DNA from: Camarhynchus parvulus
Taxonomy: Eukaryota; Chordata; Aves; Passeriformes; Thraupidae
DNA length: 64,000 nt
Direction: 5' to 3'
NCBI RefSeq assembly: GCF_901933205.1
Contig: NC_044571.1
Coordinates: 72,107,689-72,171,688, forward strand
This document shows, piece by piece, positions 51,216-62,005 of this stretch. Within the stretch, counting starts at the first letter, position 1. Each line of letters begins with the position of its first letter. The notes under the pieces were generated by a model that was given only the letters and a program-made list of their open reading frames with translations, was not told where the DNA came from and did no database searches. A program made the position numbers and the translations under genes.

Positions 51216-53174
51216 GCTGAGAAATGTGCGATTAAAACTGAAAGGCTCAATTAAAAAACAAAATAAAAAAGGAAGTTGTTAAAACTTCCTGTGTGCCATA
51301 GCCTCTGAAATTAAATTTAAAAAATTTAAATCCCTAATGTCTTACAAAAAAGATGGTTCTCCCTGCCATCTTTACTACTTTCTCTTGGTATTTTGGAAAC
51401 CCTGACAAGTGTCAGTTGATTTGCCCACGGCAAATCATTATAAGAAAGAGAAAGTTTCCTATGGCTAAATGGAAAACAATAGAGAAGGGATCTCTGAACA
51501 TGCTACAGTATCTTTGAGAGAGAAAACATTTTATGAAAGCAATTGTAACCCCTACTGCCTTATGCCAGTAGCATAAGAAAGTTGCAAAGACAATATACAG
51601 TGCAGTCAGAACACTCTTTTTATGGTCAGAGATTGTGCGCATTATGCAATGTCAGAGTCTTCTGCTGCTCACCTTTCAGCCTCAAAGTCCTTTCTGAAGA
51701 GATAAGTTGCAGAGGACAAGTGAAAGGTCTTTCTACTCTGGCTCCCAACAAGAGAAATAAAGATAACACAAAGAATTATTAAGACATAATCACTTCCTCC
51801 ATTAACCTGTTCACATTCCATGCATGAACCACTTTCACACAGAAACTTGAGACTTGTGACCTTTGGACATGAAAATCTTTATACCTGAATTTTCTGGAGT
51901 ACAACTAATTTGCAGAATAACCGACTTAGGGTGGGAAAAGTTTTCAGCTGCATTACTTGCCACAAATCATAAACTTAAGCATAAGAAAAATATGTACATT
52001 AATAGCGCCTCTATTTCTGCCTGTGACTTCTCATATATATTGAACCTGTGATTTTTAGATTTTTCTCATTGTCCCCAAATGCATTAATAAGTACCTGAGC
52101 AATAGGTAGATTGTGTGGTAATAGACCTAGCTCTGCTATCCAGCTTGTCCATGTTGGAGATCTGGGCATACTGGTGCCCAGCACTCTTCTGACATTTCAG
52201 CCCAAATTTCTAGGGCAGTGAAAAGAGGGCACTGTATCAAGGAGGCAGTGCATCTGATTTGTAAATGAGGTGGTACCAAGGCAACCCTGGAATCTGACAA
52301 TGTTCCTGTTGTCAAACTTCCTTACCCTCCAAAATTGGGTGTATAATTTCAGACTTAAGTGGCCTCTGACCTGTATGGACTCTGACCATACTGGGAACAT
52401 GCCCTGGCCCGGGTCCTGAGACCTTGCATTCCAGCTGCTACTTTTGACATACTCACGAGAATATGAGAGTCTCAATGACTTTGCTCATGTTTCAAAAAGC
52501 TGTGTTAATTGACAGGGTTGGGGTTTTTTTCCTGGTGATATGAAGTATAAATACATCTTAATACATGAAGATTTCACACAAACCCTCAAAATCTCAGGAT
52601 CCTTTGTGGCGACACAGGGCCTTACTCCTGGGTTGTGATCATAAGACTTCATCTAACAAGATGATGCTACAGTAAGAAAGCCTGTAATGGTGTAAGATGA
52701 TGTAATTGTCTTTATTGGCTAAATCCAGAAGGCAACCTAGAAAGTGAAGAAAAAAAAAACAAAACTAAAAGAGTACATTTAGTATCTACTCTAGTCCAAG
52801 TAGCATTGTATGCTTTAAATTCCTGATCATTTTAAGTTGGATTAAACCACGACTGTCACTAAATGCCCCACATCAGTCCTCTGACTGGCATCAAGTTACA
52901 TACTTGTGCAGCTGAAGCAAACTGCTAATCTGATGAGGTTTTCCTTCAGTCACTATTCAAGACATCAAGTACCTGATCCAGAGAATTCAGTGAAAATTTA
53001 GGACAGATTAAAGAAACCATGAAGCTATATTCTTAAATAGGAATTCCTTTGCCTTTCAATACATGGTGTATCTGTCTTTTTCCAGTAGTATCTTTGCAAA
53101 TAAGGACTCAGACAAACTATTCCAGGACCTACAGATTTGGGTTCAGGGGTTACTGGCCACAGTCTCCCTGTTAC

Positions 53175-53226
53175 AATTGCTGCTAGTGTGTACCTTTTAT
53201 AATTGCTGTTAGTGTGTACCTTACCC
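53175..53226. repeat. 26-bp tandem duplication
   Basis: Two adjacent copies begin AATTGCTG and contain TAGTGTGTACCTT, at 53175 and 53201. Confidence 0.85.
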
Positions 53227-53534
53227 TTACTCTACCAGTTGAGCTGTTCATCTGATCAAACACTGATTGGTGTTTTTCTAAATTGAAAATGTAATTCTCC
53301 CACTGTAATCTTTAAAAAAGTAATTTTCTAGTATTGAACTCTGGACAGACCAGGTCTTCAGGATTTCCTGCTGTGATGCAGAAACCATTCAAGTAGCTCA
53401 ACTGTCACAAACAGTGAGGCTGCATTTAACTGCTCATCACAGAACTAAAAGCATCTAGTCAGTATCAAATTGAAAACAAAATGAAGAACCTCATTATAAA
53501 TGATACATATGTTACAAATAACCTACATGAAACT

Positions 53535-53635
53535 GTAGAATGTGTGAATTGGAAGGGATCCACAAGAATCATCAAAGTCCAGCTCCTGGCCCTACACAGG
53601 ACACTCCAAGGATCACACCATGTGCTCTTCTTTGT
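53535..53635 (-). mobile_element. Short CR1 LINE fragment
   Basis: Reverse-orientation CR1 signature: GGAAGGGATCCACAAGAATC, 'catcaaagtccagctcctgg' and 'cacaggacactccaagg'. About 100 bp remain. Confidence 0.78.
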
Positions 53636-54980
53636 TGTACCATATGTTGTAGTTTGGGTTTGAAATGCATTTGCAACACAAAAATAATTTTCTTAACTGG
53701 TATTTTTACTATTGACCTACATAATTCTATCTAGTTTTGCTGAATTGTGCTTTAGTAGTATCTACTTTACTAATGTTTACTTTCTTATTCCTTCAGATTG
53801 CTTCTTTAAGAATTAGCATTTTGACAATATTGGTAGTATTTGCATCAGGCCATCTGCACTTTGAAAGACCACTCAAATTAACAGCACAAACTACTAACAA
53901 TAATTAAAATGATAGTTTTAGTTTTAACATAAATTCAGTACAACTAGTTATAACACAGTATGCAAACCTTTAGTTAGAACTCTACAGAACAGCAATAAAG
54001 TGATAAATTAAAGCTATCTTTTTAAGGCATTATACTTCACAAACCATTAGTAACATAGTAGCAACAGATCATAGTCCATTACCAAATAAATGTTCTTGCT
54101 GGTTGCTCTAGTGAACAAGTGATATATTAAACAGATCTAATACTTAACAAATGTGAACTATGCCTCTGTTTTTATTACACACTAAAAGCTTAGGCTAGCA
54201 CTCTCTGTATTTTGAAAGCATACCATTCCTTTATTTTCTCCAAGGGGGAATTCACATCTCCTTCATACTACACATCCCCAAGGCTCAGAGTTAGTGAGAG
54301 TTATTTCCCCTTACACGACCCTTTTATACCATCCTGCTTCTCTCCTGCAGTAAATCCACCCGTCTGTGGCCAGTAGCAGATTTCAGCTCTGCCCGTGGGG
54401 CAGCAGAGGAGCATGCTCCATAGAAAAAGACTAAAAACAGAGGGATCAATTGTGCAGCTCCCAACACAACTCAAATCTGCCTCTACACCTTTTGAAGAAA
54501 GAATACGTATGCTGGTGAGCACATGCCTGCTGCCAGTACAAGCCCTACTTTTCATTCCCTAATGGACCCCAAGTCCTTTCACCATGTTATTGGTTGGTTA
54601 TGGTTTTTGATGTTTCTGGGCTTACAGCACCTTCTGTCCTTTCCATGTGAATTGCAGAAGAGGGAGGAGAATCACTGTCCCTAACTTGTGGTGGCTGCGA
54701 GAACTGGGCCTAAAACTCTTCTGCTATTACACAAAAATTAAACTTGTACTTTGTTTTTAAGTCATATTTTCTTCCCTTGACTTACACTTCTGAGAATTTA
54801 ATTATCTATATTTTTTCTTCTTGCAAACTTCTCTCTCCTCTTTTGATCTTGTTTGGACTTAGCAGTGTGTCTGATCACTGCAGATGCTGGGGAATATAGC
54901 TGCAGTCATACCCTAGTTTTGATTAAGTAATGCAGAGCTATGGGCCTTTGTCAATAATATATGGATGAGGATGATGATAC

Positions 54981-55007
54981 TAATAATAATAATAACAACA
55001 ACAACAA
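54981..55007. repeat. Compound AAT/AAC microsatellite
   Basis: A run of TAA units passes directly into a run of CAA units. Confidence 0.9.
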
Positions 55008-56153
55008 TATAGTTCACATTTCATTGCCATAGACTTGTTTTGTTCATCCCCAGAACTAAAGGGCCCTGCAATTGTTTTTATCACAGCTGTGATTAGCTCT
55101 AAAATCCTTGCAGAAACACTCAGAACTTTTAATTCTCTGAATCCACTTTGTAGATATGCAATGGCTTTTGTCTCTTAGTCTATTGCTGATGGCAAGTAAG
55201 GTATAAATGCACGTCTCAGGAGGTCAAAGAGTATTAAAATAACTGGTAAGTGCTTCTAAATGCAAGTGATGGTAAAGTTGTTCTGAAGACCATTTTCTCA
55301 AGCCCAGGTGACATTACTTTTATGTTCTAGGAACTTACCATTTTTTCTTTGAAGTAAAAACCTGAGTTCACAAAGTAAGTATGCATTGTTTGCTTCAGTT
55401 ATGCTCTGTCTATACAAAAGTCTTTCTGTTTAGAGCATGTGCCAAGTCATGCCATTTTGAATTAGTCTTCAAAGAAGCAAAATTGGGACTTGCTAAAACC
55501 TTAAAATGCTGCTTTCTACACCAGCCTACATAAGCCCTGAGCAGCAGAACTGGCACAGCACGCTACACTCTTCTGTCCCACTGCCTTAAATCTTCCCATG
55601 GCCCAGTTTACTGCCACTTTGCTCCACTAACCCTTCCCAGCTACTGGCATACCTCAGGTTACATGGGTGGTGTTAAGCTCAGGAAACCAAGGAGATAAAT
55701 AGTTTGGTTTTCCACCTGGTAGCTGTTGAGCAGCCTTCATGAAGCCTTTAGGAATATATCGTTTTGACTTCTCCATCTCGTTGTTGAATGTGATTGGGAT
55801 TAGCAAAGTGCCAGTGAGCGGGCAGATGTACCAAATTATTATGTTAGCCTTATTTATTTTTCTTGGAAAGTAGAAGTTTGTTCAGAAGAAGCTGAACAAA
55901 CATTCAAATGATAGCCTGATAGCCAAACAAAGATTCACTGAACTTCATCAGTAACTATCAAACCTTTCTTCGAACGTATTACTTTTCGACTGCTTGGGTT
56001 TTTAATAGAAAGACAAGGATAAAGTATTTATTGGATATATTAAGAGTACATTAATATAATCTTTGATATTAATCAAGCATTTAAAATGTCACGTTTTCTC
56101 TCCGGGACTGGGGAGGAGAGGGGCGGGACCGGGGGGCTGCGGCCGTGGGAACC

Positions 56154-56240
56154 GGCCCCGGCCCGCCCGCCCTGGCCCTGGCCCCGGCCCGCCCGCCCTG
56201 GCCCTGGCCCCGGCCCCGGCCCGCCCGCCCTGGCCCCGGC
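56154..56240. repeat. 26-bp GC-rich minisatellite
   Basis: Copies containing GGCCCCGGCCCGCCCGCCCT start at 56154, 56180 and 56212. The first two are a 26-bp period apart; the third is offset by 32 bp. Confidence 0.88.
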
Positions 56241-56343
56241 CCGCGGCCTGGCCCCGGCGCGGCCTCGGCCTCGCAGGCTCGGCCCCGGCCTGGCCCCGGC
56301 CCCGGCCCAGGGCAAGCTCAGCCTCGCTTCGGGCCCGCCCCGA

Positions 56344-56398
56344 GCCCGCCCCCGGCCCGCCCCCGGCCCGCCCCCGGCCTGCCCCCGGCCCGCCCCCG
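56344..56398. repeat. 11-bp GC-rich tandem array, five units
   Basis: Five consecutive 11-bp units of GCCCGCCCCCG occur; the fourth has one C-to-T change. The minus strand is G-rich, with repeated G-runs that could form a G-quadruplex. Confidence 0.92.
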
Positions 56399-56618
56399 GC
56401 CTCGGGCAGGCTCGGGCTCGGCTCGGCCCTGGGCAGGCTCAGCCCCGCCCCGGCCCCGCCCCGGCCCCGGGCAGGCTCGGCCCCGGGGCGGGGGCGGCCG
56501 CGGAGCCAATGGGAGGCCGTGACATGGCCGGAGCCGCGGGCGGGGCGGGCCCGCACCGGGGCAGAGGTAGCTCATCCCGCTGCCCATCCCGCATCTCCTG
56601 GGGGCGGCGGCCGCAGGC

Positions 56619-56650
56619 ATGGAGCCCTTGCAGGTTACCATTATCGGCAG
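56619..56650 (+). CDS. CRYL1: CRYL1 coding exon 1
   Basis: Lambda-crystallin is the NAD-dependent L-gulonate 3-dehydrogenase of the uronate cycle, a cytosolic relative of 3-hydroxyacyl-CoA dehydrogenases. The ATG at 56619 gives MEPLQVTIIG, the first beta strand of the Rossmann fold, followed by a GTAAAG donor in phase 2. The split codon becomes Ser, completing IIGSGLIG after splicing. The N-terminus is a few residues shorter than in human. The upstream CpG island and downstream exon support the start. Confidence 0.9.
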
Positions 56651-59340
56651 GTAAAGCTTTCGTCCCCCGCGGGCGGGGGCAGCGCCCCCGGGAGGAGGTT
56701 CCGGCGCGGCGCCTGTAGGACAGATGCCCGCGGCGTGCGAAGGGGCTTGGGCGCCTCTCCCGGCTCGGTCCGGCCTGTGGGGAGGGGGTTCGGGGACTCA
56801 GTGTCGGGTATGGCCCTGCCGCAGCTGTCCCCACTGCTGCAGCTGCCGGATGTGACAGCGGGGTGCTGGCTCCGTGCGGGCGGTGGGTTCTGCCCAGCCG
56901 CGGGGGCGCGCTGCTGCTGGATCTCGGGAAGTGGGGGGATGCACCTGCTTGCCTCTACTTAGAGTGCCTTTGTTTAAGCTCCTGACAGCTCTGTGCTAGT
57001 GTAAAACAAACAGCAAACAAGCATCTTTACCGAAGTAAGTCACCGTTTACGTCTGAAAGACTGCTGTCCATTTTCATTGCAGTGCCTTGTGTGTGTGTGT
57101 GTGTAAGTGCAAGAGGAGTGGAGAAATCCAAGCACAGCTTAACGTCCTGATTGTCAGCTATGTCGGGAAACTCCTAAGTTGGTCTTAGACACTCTTGAAT
57201 AATACTGACTTGCCAAAAAAGTCAGCAGTATTTCTGGCTTGTGTAGGAACGCATTGTTTCATCCTCTTGTTGAGCTGAACCTAAAGTTCTTGAACAAGAG
57301 TCAGGAGGGGAGAGACAATAGGTGCAGGATAGTAACAATCCCCTGTGCACCACTCTACCTTGGTGCTACAAGTGGGCTGGGGCCAGCTTTATCAGCAAGA
57401 CCATTCGAAGTCTCAGGATGGGAATTTGGGTGCTGCTGTGTGACACTGACCAGCTCCTACTGCTGGTACTCAGGGAAATTTTGTTCACTGTAGGTTTGTC
57501 TAAAGGGTCAGGAGAGTTGGGCTCTTGCCTGCTGTGGCTCCTGTGGCACTGCTGCAGGTTTTGGTAGCACGTGTGGAAGTTGTGTGAGCAGATCTGGTTG
57601 TTAGTACTTTATCTATCACTGAGCCCAAAATGACAGTGCTTAAAGTGTCAGAAAGCACTGTCTTGGGGTGAAATATGCTAACATCATGTTGTGATGATGC
57701 TGTCATGTACAGTGCAGTAACAGTGCAGGCCTGACACCTACCATCAACTTACTTTGTGTTCTCTGTGGTTCAAAAGAAAAAAAACCCACAATCCTAGAAA
57801 CCTGTATTAAAGTGGAAGATTTTTTTTGTGTTTTAAAAAAAATTAATTTAAAAGTGGAATTTAGAGAGGTTATGCTACTTTGCAAAGATATTGGTAGCTC
57901 AGATATGCTTATGTCAGGTTGAAATGATTCAAATGCTTTTATTTTATAAATACTCATTAGCCAGGAGACTGCAGTAGCTAACAAACCTTCACCATGCCTA
58001 TTCTGTAAGTTTGTTCTGTTGCTGGCCTCAGAATTGATGAACTCTGGGCTTACTACAGAGAAGTTGTTTATTTTTACCTTTAAATGGTAGGTTTTCAGAG
58101 AGACCTCACTTAACAGCAGTAAATGCAGAACTTCACTTTTTTTTGTCCCAGTTATTTCCACTGATTCCTGCTATTTCCTGAAACTTCCTGTTTTGATCCT
58201 TTTTAAAAAGATATAGTTAAACCAAAGGCTGAGCATGTTCCTGTTTTTTCTTCCTTCTTTTCTCATCTGCCTTATTACTTTATCTCTGACTTTTGCTCCC
58301 CTTTTAATCTTTTATTGATGCCCTAATGGCCTTCAATTTTTCAGTTGCCAGACATCACTAAAGTTTAATGCTGCAAATACAGTGATCTTGGAAGTGAGAG
58401 GAAATGCATGTAATTATCAAAACACCCACTGTAACAATCATGGATCTTGAGTTCTGGTCTTGTCTCTGTTACAGATTTTTTTTCCTAATATTTTTGTGAT
58501 TTCAGGTTACTTAAGCGTGTGACACTGTGCCTTGGTGCTTCCATTTGAAAAGACTGCTGCCTGCTACATATCTAATGAAGTTAGAACCTGCATTGCTTTA
58601 AGAGAGATAATAAAATTGTCAGATTTCCTCCATGTATTTCTCAGTAATATGATTCACCAAAAGATGTAGACAGACTGTTCCTATGTATATCCAGCATGAT
58701 AAAGTGCTTAATCTAAAAATAAAGGTAGTGCTGGAGGTGGCTAGGTGGAAAAATACTATCAAACCCATGCTCAGTTGAGATTTTTTTTTCCCTTTTCATA
58801 TGCTTGGGGTACTTTCTGAATTGCTGAGGACCTGTGATTTCAGTAGCTGGGCCTTGGGTTTTCTGATCACCTCTGAAGCAGGATTCTGCACTCTGGGATC
58901 AGTGGACTGCTGCCTGTCTTCAGTCCATGAGCCGAACACATATTTTTATTTATTTATTTATGTTAAATCTCTTAAATATAAATGCATTAACCAAATCCAG
59001 GTTAAGACTGTGGCTGACAAAACTGTTGGTGATTGAGTCCAGTATCCCAGAGTAGTGGTTCCTCTTATTTTGATTCTGCTCTCCTTTTTTTGTTTTGTTT
59101 TGGGTTTTTTCTTCTTCGTTATTTTCATTCCAGCTTTCAGAGAGTCTGTTATATACAGCCAGCAAAGGGTATTTCTCTGTTAGAGAGATTTGTTTCTCAT
59201 CAGTATGTAACTGATCTTTTTATCAAATATCAAAGAGTCCAAGCTCTGGTTTGGTTTTTGCAATGCTTTCAAGATCTCCTTCCCCCTATTAAATGTTGGT
59301 TTATTAATTGGCTGGGTTTTTTTTGGTTTTTTTTTTCCAG
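56651..59340 (+). other. CRYL1 intron 1
   Basis: About 2.7 kb of non-coding sequence with a (GT)8 run at 57089 and a TTTA run near 58941. It ends in a strong T-rich tract and TTCCAG. No gene is seen. Confidence 0.8.
57089..57104. repeat. (GT)8 microsatellite
   Basis: Eight GT units in CRYL1 intron 1. Confidence 0.9.
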
Positions 59341-59448
59341 TGGACTCATTGGTCGTAGCTGGGCCATGGTGTTTGCTGCTGGAGGCTTCAGAGTGAAACT
59401 TTATGATATTGCACAAGAGCAGCTAACGACTGCACTGGAAAATATTCG
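59341..59448 (+). CDS. CRYL1: CRYL1 coding exon 2
   Basis: It encodes [20 protein letters not shown] then [15 protein letters not shown]. Joined to exon 1 it forms the dinucleotide-binding loop GSGLIG (GxGxxG) and the acidic residue (Asp of YDI) expected at the end of the second beta strand in NAD-specific enzymes. The acceptor is TTTTTTCCAG and the donor GTACGT. It ends in phase 2. The remaining exons lie beyond the window. Confidence 0.95.
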
Positions 59449-60149
59449 GTACGTAACCTGACTTGAAATAACTGGGGTTGGAATGAAACTGTGGGATTTT
59501 TGTAATTATGAATGAATAGCCATGTCTTGTTATTTCAGGGAGCACAGATTTTAGGCTTTGGAGAAGGCTTTAGCTTGGAACCACAGGTTAAGATCAGAAG
59601 ATCTATGCTTCCAAGTGTCACTGACACTTCTGAAGAGAAATTTAATTTTTAAGTTATTCAAGATCTTACATTTAAATTCAATTTTTAAAATAATGAGGCT
59701 TACCATGAGGTTATTTATAGGCTAGGTTTAAAATATATGAACGTAAGGTTTTTTTCCACAGAAAGGCAACAAAGACCCTTTAAAAGTGGAGGTAGGTTAA
59801 GTTGGATTGTTGAGAAGCTCTGCTACAATTATTAACATTTTATAACTAGTTTTTAAACTCTTAAACTGATGGTTTTGAGTCCTAGAAGAGCAAGTTAGTA
59901 GTGTCATTGGTCAATTGTAGCTGGAGTAGGAAGCATCTTTAGAAGGAGTGCCAGTTTGAGGGTGTGAACATGACATCACTCCCACCAGTTGAGTCCAGAG
60001 GCCTCCAGCCTTCTTCTGTTGCCCATGGCACTGTAGCTAAAGCCTCCTGCTTTTGGTACTACAAGAGCTACAAGTTCAAGTCTTGCCTGTCTGCTCCCCT
60101 CCCCCAGCCTTCAATGCCAACAAGCTAATTATCTATTCAGTCACTCTTA

Positions 60150-60350
60150 ACTGGATTTCTTCCAAGTATTTCTCTAACCCTCCCTTGGACTGATATAAAT
60201 TCTTCTGTGGCCTCCTTACCAAAGGACTTTGTGTTCTGCAAGTTTACTGCTCACTGTGTGAAGAGCTGTTCCCTTGTGTTTGTTTTGAACCTGGCTCCTA
60301 AATTACTTTGATTGACCCCTAGTTCTTGGATTAGAAGGAACGTGTCTGCT
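60150..60350 (-). mobile_element. Ancient amniote CR1/L3-like fragment
   Basis: Antisense blocks such as 'gtgtgaagagctgttccctt', 'gtttgttttgaacctggctc' and TGACCCCTAGTTCTTGGATT resemble, from memory, old CR1 copies seen in turtles and crocodilians rather than young bird CR1. It is heavily decayed. Confidence 0.6.
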
Positions 60351-61107
60351 TGGTCATATGCACCCTTTTCTTGCTGGGCCTGAAAACACAGCTTTTATCT
60401 GCCTGTGAGTGAAGGTGAAAGTACCTTTATAAAGTGGCTCTGTGCACAGCCTTATGTTGCTGTATCGGCATTTAATGCTGGACTTTAGATGACTTCACAA
60501 TTAGCACCAACCTAAATGCATCAGTTCTCCCTTCATGATGCCTTGGAGTGACATGATGTCAGCTTGTGTGTCAGCTGTATGGGGCGTAAGGTGCACCTGA
60601 CAAAAGATTGTGGTGTGTTGCATCCTAATTGCTTTCTATAACAAGCCTTAAAGCAAACGGGAATGACTTCAGGAACCCCTTGTAGATCAGTTCAGTTGTT
60701 AGAGTTCAGAAGTTAAACAGTACGTGATGTTGAGTGAGATCTGCTAAAAAAGACTTGATAACAGAAGAGTGGGAAAGTCCATCTCCTCTTTTTTTTCTTT
60801 CCAGGTAGATGTTAGACCAAACATCTCTGTTGCATCACCTAGATGACACAAACTTTTGGGTTTTTTCGGAGTTGCTGTCACAGTGGTAGCCACAATGACA
60901 TTCTGGATTATTAGGCGGCAGCTTTGTGGTGTTCATTACTAAAGCCAGTACTTGCCCCATATTTTTTCTGTTTCTAATAGCAGCATGAGGATGTTAGCCT
61001 TCCAAGGTTTTCAGCTTGGAAACATAAAGCATAGAGTGTCGTGTAATAGGATAGAGTGCTATTTGTGTGGGCCTGTACTGTTGTATGCCTGTGTGTGTTC
61101 TCCTGTA

Positions 61108-62005
61108 GGAGTTCACAGAATCACCAAATGGTTCGTGTTGGAAGGGAGTACTGAAGGTTCTCTAGACCTACCTCCTTGCTCAAGCTGGGTTTTCTAAAGC
61201 TCCTGGTATCCAGACAGCTTTTGAATAGCTCCAGGAAAGAGACCCTACAATCTTTCTGGGCAAGCTGTTCCAGTGTTTAGTAACTCTCAGAGTAAAGAAG
61301 CCCTTCCTCTTGTTTAGGTGGAACTTGCTGCATTCCAGTTTCTGCCTGTTGCTTCTTGTCCTATTGCTTGGCACCACTGAGAAGAGCCTGGACACCCTCC
61401 TTTAAGATGCTTATAGACATTGTTGAGGTCCCCTGTGTTGTCTCTTCTCAAGGTTGAACAGGCCCAACTCCATCAGCCTTTCCTTGTAGGAAAGATGCTC
61501 TGGCACCATAATCATCTTTGTAACCCTCTGCTGGACCCACCTCTGGGAGCCCTGTGTCTTCTTGAACTAGGGGCCCAGAACTGGACACAGCACTCCAGAT
61601 GTGCCTCACCAGGGCAGAGAAGAGATCCAGAGGAGGATTTCCTCCCTTGACCTGCTGGCACTGCTCTTCCTAATGCACCCCAGGATCCCACTGGCCTTTT
61701 TGGCCACGAGGACACTGCTGGCTCATGGACAGCTTGTTGTCCACCGGGACCCCCAGGTCCTTCTCCACAGAGCTGCTTTCCAGCAGGTCATCCCCAGCCT
61801 GTGCTGGTGCCTGGGCTTATTTCTCCTCAGGTGCAGAACTCTGCATTTGTCTTTGTTGAATTCCAGACAGTTCCTCTCTGCCCTACCTGTCCAAGTCCTT
61901 CTGAAGGGCTGCACAGACCTCTGGGGTATTGGCCACTCCTCCCAGCTTTGTGTCATCGGTAAACTTGCTGAGGAGGCACCTGCCCCTTCATCAAGTCATT
62001 GACAG
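61108..62005 (-). mobile_element. CR1 LINE, about 900 bp, in CRYL1 intron 2
   Basis: It starts at its 3' terminus (CACAGAATCACCAAATGGTT, reverse orientation) and continues through CAAGCTGTTCCAGTGTTTAG, 'gaacaggcccaactccatcag', 'ggcccagaactggacacagc' and CCCACTGGCCTTTTTGGCCA. It is 5'-truncated. The 133-codon plus-strand frame at 61601-62002 is antisense to the LINE and is not a gene. Confidence 0.93.

Larger units (their letters stand above)
51216..56089. other. Intergenic interval between divergent IFT88 and CRYL1
   Basis: I see no gene. Content: a CR1 fragment near 53535, a 26-bp duplication at 53175 and an AAT/AAC microsatellite at 54981. The rest is AT-rich. An 84-codon minus frame at 54301-54555 is unrecognised. 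Confidence 0.6.
56090..56960 (+). promoter_or_regulatory. CpG island at the CRYL1 promoter
   Basis: Extremely GC-rich and CpG-rich sequence surrounds CRYL1 coding exon 1, with Sp1-type GGGGCGGGG sites near 56485-56495. The upstream half is minisatellite, listed separately. No TATA box is seen. Frames of up to 299 codons in this block are composition artefacts. Confidence 0.75.

Noticed and set aside
56063..56962. A 299-codon plus-strand frame and several overlapping frames in the CRYL1 island
   Set aside because: The translation is Pro/Ala/Gly/Arg-rich from GC minisatellite, occurs in several frames and both strands, and overlaps the real CRYL1 exon 1 in a different frame.
57703..58161. 152-codon minus-strand frame in CRYL1 intron 1
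   Set aside because: No recognisable family, no splice context, and it is antisense within an intron.
61601..62002. 133-codon plus-strand frame
   Set aside because: It is antisense to a CR1 LINE, a common artefact of that repeat.
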